DNA of 50,544 nt from a bacterium D16-51 (GTDB taxonomy: Bacteria; Bacillota; Clostridia; Lachnospirales; Lachnospiraceae), in contig RAYE01000044.1 of the NCBI GenBank assembly GCA_003612285.1, positions 1-50,544 of the forward strand, read 5' to 3'. This document shows, piece after piece, positions 43,921 to 50,474 of this stretch. Position 1 is the first letter of the stretch. Every line of letters begins with the position of its first letter. A program made the translations under genes and the position numbers. A model generated the notes under the pieces. It worked only from the letters and a program-made list of their open reading frames with translations. It had not been told where the DNA came from and searched no databases.

Positions 43921-45036
43921 GTGGATGGCACAATAAAATTTGACTATTATTATGGCATCGAAGCGGAACAGTTTTCCTTTTACCGGATTCCGAGGCTACT
44001 GATAAAAGACGCAAGGTTTAAAGAGTTATCCAGCGATGCAAAGCTCCTTTATGGTCTGATGCTTGACAGGCTGGCATTGTCAATCAAGAATGGCTGGCTT
44101 GACGGAGAAAACAGGGTGTATATCCATTACACCCTTGATAACATAATGGAGGATTTGGGATGCGCAAGGGAGAAATGCGCAAAGGTGATAGCGGAGCTTG
44201 ACAGCAAAAAGGGCATCGGTCTGATTGAGAAGAAAAGACAGGGGTTGGGCAAGCCGGACATTATCTATGTGAAGAATTTTGCGACACTGGATACCGGGAA
44301 AGAACCGGGCGGAGAGCCGGAAAAGCGGGATAATGCTGACAGTTCCGCAGAAGTTCGGAAACCGAACTTCAAGAGGTTCGATAATCAAACTTCAAGAAGT
44401 TCGGAAATCGAACTTCAAGAGATTCGGAAATCGAACTTGCAGGAGTTCGGAAAGCAAACTTCAAGAAATTCGGAAACCGAATTTGCGGAAGTTCGGGAAT
44501 CGAACCCTAATTATAACAATACTAATTATACCGATCTGAGTTATACCAATCCTATCAATCAATCAGATAGTGGAACAGAAAAACAGAAACCGGGCGAGCC
44601 GGATAATGGTATGATTGATGTGATGGATGAAGCCAGCGCCTACATGGAAATCATTAAGAAAAATATTGAGTATGAGCATCACATGAAATATGGCGATTGG
44701 AGTGAAAAAGGTCTTTATGAGGAACTGTATGAGGTAATCTGCGAGATTGTGTGCGTGAAGCGTAAGACGGTAAAGGTCAACGGGGAAGATTACCCGTATG
44801 AGCTGGTAAAGTCCAAGTTTTTAAAGCTGGACGGCTCCCATTTGGAATATGTCATCGGGTGCATGAAGGAAACCACAACAAGGATAACCAACATCAGGGC
44901 GTACATGGTGACTGCCCTCTACAATGCCCCCAATACCATGAACCATTATTACCAGCAGTTGGTTCAGCACGATATGTATGGAGGTGGTTGGGAAGAAAAA
45001 GGGATGTTTGAGCGCAAAGCGGAAGGAGATGGATAA
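43921..45036 (+). CDS. RepA_N-type replication initiator with iterons inside the gene
   Basis: A 371-residue initiator. The N-terminal 100 residues are the RepA_N domain (FSFYRIPRLLIKDARFKELS, then SDAKLLYGLMLDRLALSIKN), a winged-helix DNA-binding fold. Residues about 140-195 are encoded by seven 23-bp DNA repeats and are low-complexity (Arg/Ser/Glu/Asn-rich); the C-terminal 150 residues form a separate domain. The frame opens at 43885, but GGGAGGTG best serves the GTG at 43921. In RepA_N plasmids such as pAD1 the origin lies inside the rep gene, and this gene matches that pattern. It implies the element replicates in circular form. Confidence 0.88.
   Translation: MDGTIKFDYYYGIEAEQFSFYRIPRLLIKDARFKELSSDAKLLYGLMLDRLALSIKNGWLDGENRVYIHYTLDNIMEDLGCAREKCAKVIAELDSKKGIGLIEKKRQGLGKPDIIYVKNFATLDTGKEPGGEPEKRDNADSSAEVRKPNFKRFDNQTSRSSEIELQEIRKSNLQEFGKQTSRNSETEFAEVRESNPNYNNTNYTDLSYTNPINQSDSGTEKQKPGEPDNGMIDVMDEASAYMEIIKKNIEYEHHMKYGDWSEKGLYEELYEVICEIVCVKRKTVKVNGEDYPYELVKSKFLKLDGSHLEYVIGCMKETTTRITNIRAYMVTALYNAPNTMNHYYQQLVQHDMYGGGWEEKGMFERKAEGDG
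44350..44507. repeat. Seven 23-bp iterons within the RepA gene (candidate origin)
   Basis: The core TTCGGAAAYCGAACTTCAAG recurs with its TTC at 44354, 44377, 44400, 44423, 44446, 44469 and 44492, an exact period of 23 bases. Most copies contain the dyad TTCGG-AAA-CCGAA or a variant. Because 23 is not a multiple of three, successive copies are read in different frames and encode different residues, so conservation is at the DNA level. It is followed by an A/T-rich stretch (44508-44570). Confidence 0.88.
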
Positions 45037-45699
45037 ATGGAGTCCATGAGGGATATTGACCGGGCAATGGAACGGGAAATCGCAAAGGGGAGCTGCCCAT
45101 TGAGGTTTACAAGAATAGAGTTTGGAGATTCCCCTTATCAGGAGATTGCGTCAAGGGAAAAGCTGCTGGAGGTATTGTCTTATCTGCTGCGGACAGGCGA
45201 TTATGGCAGGTTTGCCGGGAAGGGGACAGGGAATAATGTTTACATGGATATTAAGGGCAGGAAGCCAGTTTTTCAGCGCACCCGTTCTTTTCTTGACCGG
45301 AACAGTATATTTTCCGCAATCCGCAGGTATGGGAAGAAAATAAAGCCGGATTTTGACGGGCATACTTATCTGGAAACGGTACGGTGTATCTTTGAACTGC
45401 CGGAAGGGGAACAGGAAAAATACAGGGTAACCTATGACGGTCAGGAAACCTTCGCTTTCCCCATGTCCGATAAATATATCCTCGGACTTTACACGCACTG
45501 TATCTCGGCAAGACGGGCGGCATCGGTGGATATGGATATTCCCGGAGCAGGCTTTTCGGGGAAGGAACAGGGCATTGCCAGTCTGGAAGATGTGCGTGTC
45601 GTATTGTTCCAATGCCTTTTGTTTGACACAATAAAATGCGGGGAAGGCGTGTTATACGCTGATCTCTGCACAATCTACTGTTTAAAAGAGAATAGATAG
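45037..45699 (+). CDS. Conserved element protein, function unknown
   Basis: A 220-residue soluble protein directly after the repA stop (TAAATG), with GGAAGGAGATGG upstream. No recognised domain. Features seen are a charged N-terminus, VYMDIKGRKPVFQRTRSFLD, an alternating strand/helix middle, and a C-terminal hydrophobic patch (VVLFQCLLFDTIKCGEGVLY). Codon use is element-like. Its place between the replication and conjugation parts suggests a maintenance function, but that is context only. Confidence 0.6.
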   Translation: MESMRDIDRAMEREIAKGSCPLRFTRIEFGDSPYQEIASREKLLEVLSYLLRTGDYGRFAGKGTGNNVYMDIKGRKPVFQRTRSFLDRNSIFSAIRRYGKKIKPDFDGHTYLETVRCIFELPEGEQEKYRVTYDGQETFAFPMSDKYILGLYTHCISARRAASVDMDIPGAGFSGKEQGIASLEDVRVVLFQCLLFDTIKCGEGVLYADLCTIYCLKENR

Positions 45700-45722
45700 C
45701 TTTTGGACTTTTTGTCCAGAAG
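45700..45722 (+). promoter_or_regulatory. Conserved hairpin CTTTTGGAC-TTTTT-GTCCAGAAG, copy 1
   Basis: A 9-bp stem with one G-T pair and a TTTTT loop, beginning right after the preceding stop codon and followed 8 bases later by the AGGAGG of the next gene. An identical 23-base sequence lies at 46493-46515. Confidence 0.65.
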
Positions 45723-45740
45723 TAAGTTAGGAGGTGCGCT

Positions 45741-46108
45741 ATGGCGGAAAAATATATTACGGAAAAACAGCGGGCAAAATGCCGGAAGGTGGCGGATGCG
45801 TTTGCGGAGCTGTATGAGCTGACCGATGTAATGGTGGCGGATGCCGGGAGGTTCGGCTTTGTTCGTCTGCAATGGTTCAGTGAGGGAGAGGCTTTGATTC
45901 GGCAATGGCATTTTCGGACAGCGAGGAACTGTTTGAGGAACTCTGGCGGATATGGTATGAACATGAAGTCTTAACGCCTGTGCTTGGTACGCCGCTTGCG
46001 GAGCTTGACTATGACGAGATATTCCAGACGCTTTCCAAAGACAGGCAGGAGGAAATATTGGAGAAAAAGAGATATTTTATTGCCCTGTGCAAAGACGCTT
46101 TTGATTAA
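45741..46108 (+). pseudogene. Frameshifted small element protein (about 122 residues if intact)
   Basis: AGGAGG precedes the ATG at 45741. Frame 1 reads MAEKYITEKQRAKCRKVADA through LQWFSEGE (to about 45890) and then runs into a short unrelated tail stopping at 45974. The next frame continues as GFDSAMAFSDSEELFEELW and on to CKDAFD, stop at 46108. One missing base in GGGAGAGGC near 45890 would join the two into a single smooth protein. It is a real frameshift, a sequencing error, or programmed slippage. Function unknown; the C-terminal part (residues 50-122) is acidic and helical. Confidence 0.65.
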
Positions 46109-46183
46109 ATTGCAGATAATCTACAATTCCGGCGATAAATCTGGTAAAATGGCATCAGCCTAAAAATACAGGAGATGGTCTGA

Positions 46184-46414
46184 ATGACACCGGAAACAGG
46201 GAAAGCAAAGCAGAAGGGCAGGAGCAAAAAGGTATGCCCGAACTGCGGAAGGAAGATGAAACAGCAGTTTATCGGCTTGCAGCATTGTAAATGCGGCATG
46301 AGCTGGAAAAAGGACATTGGATATTTTGAGCGTACCGGGGATATGGTTTTCGCTCTGGAACGGAGGAGAGCAGGAAAAAAGACAAAGCAGTGTCCGGTGA
46401 TCCGGTACAGATAA
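46184..46414 (+). CDS. Small zinc-ribbon protein of the element
   Basis: A 76-residue Lys/Arg-rich protein with a four-cysteine zinc ribbon: CPNCGRKM near residue 18 and CKCG near 36. GGAGATGG precedes the ATG. Such short basic zinc proteins occur in Tn1549-like elements; the role is unknown, and nucleic-acid binding is an inference from the fold and charge. Confidence 0.7.
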   Translation: MTPETGKAKQKGRSKKVCPNCGRKMKQQFIGLQHCKCGMSWKKDIGYFERTGDMVFALERRRAGKKTKQCPVIRYR

Positions 46415-46436
46415 TTAAATACCAGAAACAGCGTGA

Positions 46437-46480
46437 GGGCAGTTATAGACCGTAAACAGCGGTTTGTAGCTGCCCTTTTT
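46437..46480 (+). terminator. Rho-independent terminator after the zinc-ribbon gene
   Basis: GGGCAG (46437-46442) and CTGCCC (46470-46475) with an inner ACCG/CGGT pair, followed by TTTTT. It separates the maintenance genes from the conjugation genes that follow. Confidence 0.8.
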
Positions 46481-46492
46481 GCGTTTAAGTAA

Positions 46493-46515
46493 CTTTTGGA
46501 CTTTTTGTCCAGAAG
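46493..46515 (+). promoter_or_regulatory. Conserved hairpin CTTTTGGAC-TTTTT-GTCCAGAAG, copy 2
   Basis: It is identical over 23 bases (24 with the next T) to 45700-45722. Again it is followed by a ribosome binding site (GGAAGGAG) and a start codon, here that of a 12-codon ORF. Confidence 0.65.
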
Positions 46516-46530
46516 TGGGAAGGAGAGCTT

Positions 46531-46569
46531 ATGAAATATCTGATCCACAGGCTGTACGTCCCACCCTGA
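46531..46569 (+). other. Possible 12-residue leader ORF before pcfB
   Basis: GGAAGGAG precedes ATG at 46531; the frame encodes MKYLIHRLYVPP and stops at 46567-46569. The last five codons and the stop lie within a strong hairpin (46551-46581), so translation of this ORF would open the hairpin. It is followed by the AAGGAGG of pcfB. It may be a leader peptide or a remnant of a longer gene. Confidence 0.4.
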
Positions 46570-46581
46570 CGGGCGTACAGC
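46551..46581 (+). promoter_or_regulatory. Hairpin GCTGTACG/CGTACAGC before pcfB
   Basis: An 8-bp perfect stem (46551-46558 with 46574-46581), extendable by CCC/GGG past a bulge, followed by AATAAAAAAA. It lies between the 12-codon ORF and pcfB. It could be an mRNA control element or part of a transfer-origin region. Confidence 0.55.
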
Positions 46582-46605
46582 AATAAAAAAAGAAGGAGGA
46601 AAACC

Positions 46606-47082
46606 ATGCAGGAGGAAGTGACACAGAAAACCATTGCCCTTGTGTTTAAATCTTCCCGGCTGACTGCCGACGTGCTGAAAAAGGCTATGAAGATGTATCT
46701 GGAACACCGGAAACAGGGAAAGCAGATGCCGCATGGGAAAATATCAGTGAAAGAGCTGGTCGGTCAGGGTATGGGCGCTTCGAGCATTGAGGTGACGGAT
46801 AATAACATCAAGTCCTTTGAGAGAGTGGCAAAGAAGTACAACGTGCAGTTCGCTGTGAAAAAGGACAAGACGGAGAAGCCGCCGAAGCACATCGTATTAT
46901 TCAAGGGCAGGGATGCCGACGTGATAACGCAGGCATTTAAGGAGTTTGTAAAAGTTAATGAGAAAAAGCATAACCGAATCTCCGTAAAGGAGAAGCTGGC
47001 GCAGTTCCGGGAGCAGTTAGGCAAGGACAAGAACCGGGAGAGGGCAAGGGAACACCAGAAGGACAGGGGGCAGTCATTATGA
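46606..47082 (+). CDS. pcfB: PcfB family (DUF3801) conjugation protein
   Basis: A 158-residue soluble protein with the family's features: SSRLTADVLKKAMKMYLEHR near the N-terminus, GKISVKELVGQG, then FERVAKKYNVQFAVKKDK, and a basic tail. PcfB acts with the VirD4-type coupling protein in conjugation of plasmids such as pCF10. AAGGAGG precedes the ATG. The stop overlaps the next gene's start by four bases, which is the usual PcfB-VirD4 order. Confidence 0.88.
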   Translation: MQEEVTQKTIALVFKSSRLTADVLKKAMKMYLEHRKQGKQMPHGKISVKELVGQGMGASSIEVTDNNIKSFERVAKKYNVQFAVKKDKTEKPPKHIVLFKGRDADVITQAFKEFVKVNEKKHNRISVKEKLAQFREQLGKDKNRERAREHQKDRGQSL

Positions 47083-47675
47083 GTAAAATCGTAGAGGGCA
47101 TTGCCAAAGACCTAAAGTCAATCCCGGAAAAGCTCAAGGCAAAGACGGGGAATATTGACAAAAAGAAACTTTTCCTTATGAATCTCCCCTATGTGCTTGC
47201 CGGGTATTTCTGCGACAAAATTGCGTGGCTGTGGCGGGTGTCGCCGGGGCAGGACGCTTCCGCAAAGGCGATGGCGGTTATGGCGGGGATGGAGGACTTA
47301 TTTTCCAACCCGTTACCAAGTTTCCACCCAAAAGATTTGCTGATAGGGATAGGGTGCGGCATTGCGCTCCGCCTTGTGGTGTATTTCAAAGCCAAGAACG
47401 CCAAGAAATTCCGGCATGGCATGGAGTACGGATCTGCAAGGTGGGGGAACGCAAAAGATATTGAGCCATATGTCGACCCGGTATTTGAGAACAACGTGTT
47501 ACTTACAGAAACGGAAAGGCTGATGATGTCCGGCAGACCAAAACAGCCGAAGTATGCAAGGAATAAAAATATCCTTGTTATCGGCGGTTCCGGTTCGGGC
47601 AAGACGAGGTTTTTCGTAAAACCGAACCTGATGCAGATGCACAGTTCCTATGTTGTCACTGATCCGAACAGATAA
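47079..47675 (+). pseudogene. VirD4/TraG-type coupling protein, truncated by an insertion
   Basis: A 198-codon fragment of a protein normally about 600 residues long. It has a cytoplasmic start, two transmembrane helices (about 34-50 and 85-102), YGSARWG, and the Walker A NILVIGGSGSGKTRFFVKPN. It then reads HSSYVVTDPN-R-stop; in intact relatives TDPKG and the rest of the ATPase follow. The break lies at about 47667-47668, where the nested recombinase element begins. The coupling ATPase cannot work as it stands, so the element should be defective in transfer unless the insert excises. Confidence 0.85.
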
Positions 47676-47729
47676 GTATAATAGGGTTATAGGGAAGCGC
47701 GCACCCTCAAAGAAAGGAGGTTACACACC

Positions 47730-50096
47730 ATGAAAAAGCAGACAGAGAAAGACAAACTCACCGCCCTATACGAAAGGCTCTCCCATGACGACGAGCGGGC
47801 AGGCGAATCCGTAAGCATTGAGAACCAGAAGCGGATTTTAGAGGACTACGCAAGAAAGAACGGTTTTACCAATATCCGGCATTTTACTGATGACGGAATC
47901 CGGGGAACTACATTCAAGCGTCCGGGGCTTGACGCTATGTTAGACGAAATCCGGGCGGGGAATGTGGCAACGGTTATCATCAAAGACCAGAGCCGAATCG
48001 GGCGTGACGTGGTTGAAGTGGGGCTTTTAAAGCGCACCTTTGACGAATACCATGTGCGTTTTATCGCCGCCAATGACAACCTTGACACCGCCAACGGCTT
48101 TGATATTATGTCTATCTTCCGTGACGTGATAAATGAGTGGTACGTTGCCGACACCAGCCGCAAAATCAAAGCTGTTTTCAAGTCCAGAATGGAAAAGGGC
48201 TTGCGCTGTTCTGGTAGTGTCTGCTATGGCTACCGCGCTTCCAAAGAAGAAAAAGGCGAGTGGTTGATTGACGAGGAAGCCGCCGCTGTTGTGCGCCGTA
48301 TTTTCCAGAGCGTCCTTGCCGGGGAAACCATAGCCAGCATAGCAAAGGAACTCCGCGCCGAGAAAATCCCTATCCCGTCCGAGCATTGGAAACGGGCGGG
48401 CGAGCCAGTCCGGGCGGCAAAATACGCCGACCCTTACGCATGGTCAGCGACCACTATCGGCTACATACTGAAACGCCCGGAATATATGGGGCGCAAGGTA
48501 TTAGGGAAAACCGTATGCGAGAATTACAAGACCAAGAGCAGCCGCAAGACCGCGCCGGAGGAACAGTATATCTTCGAGGGCGCAATCCCCGCCATTGTGG
48601 ACGTGGAAACGTGGCAGACCGTACAGAAGATACGGGAAACCGTGCGCCGCGCCCCCAAGCGGCAGAACACCCCGAACCGTTTGACCGGGCTTCTCTACTG
48701 CGCCGACTGCGGCTCAAAATTCACACACCGCTACAACCTTGTGCAAGGGAAATGGGTTGAGGACGCTTTTATCTGCTCCGGCTACCGCCACTTAATCCAT
48801 GACTGCACTATGCACCATATCCCCACGGCGAAGATTGAAGCCGCTATCCTTGCCGTTATCCAGCGGGTAAGCTGGTATGTACGACACAATGAAAAAGAGT
48901 TTGCCGAGCGTGTCCGGGAAGCGTCCGACCAGAACCAAGAAAAGACCGTCAAGGAATGTAAGCAGAAAATCAGCAAGGCACAGAAGCGGCATAAAGAGCT
49001 TGACGGGCTTGTGAAAAAGCTATATGAGGGCAACGCCACAGGCAAGATACCCGACAAACATTTTACCCGGCTTCTTGCTGAATATGACGAGGAACAGACT
49101 GGGCTGGAAACGTCTATAGCGGAATGGCAAAGGCAGATTGAGAACTGGAACGCCGATAAGCTGAAAACAGACCAGTTTATCCAGCTTGTGAAACGCTATA
49201 CGGATTTCTCCGAATTGACAACGCCCATGCTCAATGAGTTTATCGAAAAAGTGATTGTGCATGAGGGCGAGGGGCGGGGGAATGACCGCCGCCAGCGGAT
49301 AGACATTTACCTAAACTTTATCGGCGCATTTGAAGTACCTGCCCATATCGTCACCCCGGCAGAGGTAGAGGAACAACGCCGCCAGCAGGAGGAACAGGCG
49401 GCAAAGGAAGCCCGGTCAAAGGAGCTTGAAAAGGCGCGGTATGAGAAGCGCAAGGCAGAGAAACGGGAATTTACCGCAAGGAAAAAAGCGGGGCTTCTCA
49501 CCCCGGAAGAACTGGAAGCCGAGGAAAAACGGCTTGTACACAACCGGGAGTGGCAAAAAGAGTGGCGGGAGAAACGCAAAGCCGCAGAGCCGCCCAAGCC
49601 GCCTAAGAAAAAATCCATAAAGGAGCTTATGGAACTGGAAAAGACCGGGGCAGAGCTTACGCCGGAGGAAACGGAACGGCTTGCAGAACACCGCCGGAAA
49701 AAAGCCGCACAGCATAAGGCGTGGCGCGAAAGGCAGAAAGCCGGACAGCCAAAGGCAAGGACGCTCAAAGAGCTTGCCGCCGCCCAGAAAGAGGGGGAAG
49801 CCCTAACGCCGGAGGAATCGGAACGTCTGGAAGTCCACAAGAGCCGGAAAAAAATCGCAAGGGAAAAGCTGGTACAGCAAGCCGAAACCGACCCGGCAGC
49901 GGCGGCAGAACTGGCAAAGAAGCGGGTGTATCAATCCGAAGCCACCAAGAAATCCCGGCAGAAAATGTATGAGGAAGCCGCCACTGGAAACCCGGAAGCG
50001 GTGGAACGCTATGAGAATTATCTTGCCGTAAGGAGGAAAGCATACCACAGGAAAAAACAGGAAATCACCACCCAGAAAACAGAGCAAAGCGCATAG
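47730..50096 (+). CDS. Large serine recombinase with Lys/Glu-rich repeated C-terminus
   Basis: A 788-residue site-specific recombinase. Residues about 8-160 are the resolvase catalytic domain: LYERLSHDDE with nucleophile Ser18, IKDQSRIGRD, and DIMSIFRDVINEW. A recombinase domain follows (VCYGYRASKEEKGEWLIDEE to about 290), then a zinc ribbon (CADCGSKF at 324-331 and the paired Cys near ICSGYR/CTMHH), then a coiled coil. The C-terminal 220 residues are highly charged and contain three imperfect repeats centred on LTPEE at 590, 643 and 692. AAAGGAGG precedes the ATG. GC-rich codon use differs from the chromosomal genes. Confidence 0.92.
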   Translation: MKKQTEKDKLTALYERLSHDDERAGESVSIENQKRILEDYARKNGFTNIRHFTDDGIRGTTFKRPGLDAMLDEIRAGNVATVIIKDQSRIGRDVVEVGLLKRTFDEYHVRFIAANDNLDTANGFDIMSIFRDVINEWYVADTSRKIKAVFKSRMEKGLRCSGSVCYGYRASKEEKGEWLIDEEAAAVVRRIFQSVLAGETIASIAKELRAEKIPIPSEHWKRAGEPVRAAKYADPYAWSATTIGYILKRPEYMGRKVLGKTVCENYKTKSSRKTAPEEQYIFEGAIPAIVDVETWQTVQKIRETVRRAPKRQNTPNRLTGLLYCADCGSKFTHRYNLVQGKWVEDAFICSGYRHLIHDCTMHHIPTAKIEAAILAVIQRVSWYVRHNEKEFAERVREASDQNQEKTVKECKQKISKAQKRHKELDGLVKKLYEGNATGKIPDKHFTRLLAEYDEEQTGLETSIAEWQRQIENWNADKLKTDQFIQLVKRYTDFSELTTPMLNEFIEKVIVHEGEGRGNDRRQRIDIYLNFIGAFEVPAHIVTPAEVEEQRRQQEEQAAKEARSKELEKARYEKRKAEKREFTARKKAGLLTPEELEAEEKRLVHNREWQKEWREKRKAAEPPKPPKKKSIKELMELEKTGAELTPEETERLAEHRRKKAAQHKAWRERQKAGQPKARTLKELAAAQKEGEALTPEESERLEVHKSRKKIAREKLVQQAETDPAAAAELAKKRVYQSEATKKSRQKMYEEAATGNPEAVERYENYLAVRRKAYHRKKQEITTQKTEQSA

Positions 50097-50474
50097 CCGC
50101 CCCCTCTGAATATCAAAAGACGGAAAAGCAAGGGCGCATTGTGGAAATGTGCATAACAGGCTATGGAATCATGGATAACTCTGTTCACAGCATATGGAAA
50201 AGCTAAAGTGCAGCTTTCCCACATCCTGCAAACAGAGTTACCCACAATTCCAAAAGACAGCCAGTTATACACATTACGCACAATGCCGACTACTACGGAA
50301 TCCCTCTCACTCATTCTATCTTTAATAAAAAATCTTATTTTTTGTCGAGAAATACGGCATTGCTAAATCAAGTTCCCTACTTGACAACATCTATCAATCG
50401 TGCTATTATTTGCTTTGTGAATATTTATTACGAATATTCGTAAATACAATTCAGAAGAAAGGAGAAGTGAAACT
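50097..50474. other. 378-base gap in the nested element: dyads, DnaA-box-like sites, promoter
   Basis: No gene is seen. An extended hairpin pairs GGATAACTCTGTT (50173-50185) with AACAGAGTTACCC (50231-50243), one mismatch, and contains an inner stem TGGAAAAGCT/AGCTTTCCCA. Sequences one base off the DnaA box TTATCCACA are TTACCCACA (50238-50246) and TTATACACA (50265-50273), and a partial one lies at 50171-50178. The promoter and palindrome at 50381-50443 are listed separately. Confidence 0.5.
50381..50443 (+). promoter_or_regulatory. Promoter with perfect 16-bp palindromic operator
   Basis: TTGACA (50381-50386), 17 bases, TATTAT (50404-50409), then the perfect palindrome TTACGAATATTCGTAA at 50428-50443, just after the predicted transcription start (about 50416). 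The palindrome is centred between promoter and the start codon at 50475, as for an autoregulated repressor. Confidence 0.78.

Noticed and set aside
44350-44507. CRISPR-like array
   Set aside because: The 23-base units are contiguous without spacers and lie inside a coding sequence; they are iterons. No other CRISPR-like array or cas gene was seen in the window.
45251-45964. 237-codon minus-strand frame across two element genes
   Set aside because: It is antisense to genes with good ribosome binding sites and has no recognisable domain; the Pro/Arg-rich composition suggests a shadow.
46105-46734. 209-codon minus-strand frame opposite the zinc-ribbon gene and pcfB
   Set aside because: It crosses a terminator and two leader hairpins, and covers the start of a clear PcfB gene in antisense; no family resemblance.
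49307-49840. 177-codon minus-strand frame inside the recombinase gene
   Set aside because: A Ser/Arg/Cys-rich mirror of the Lys/Glu-rich recombinase tail; an expected shadow in GC-rich coding DNA.
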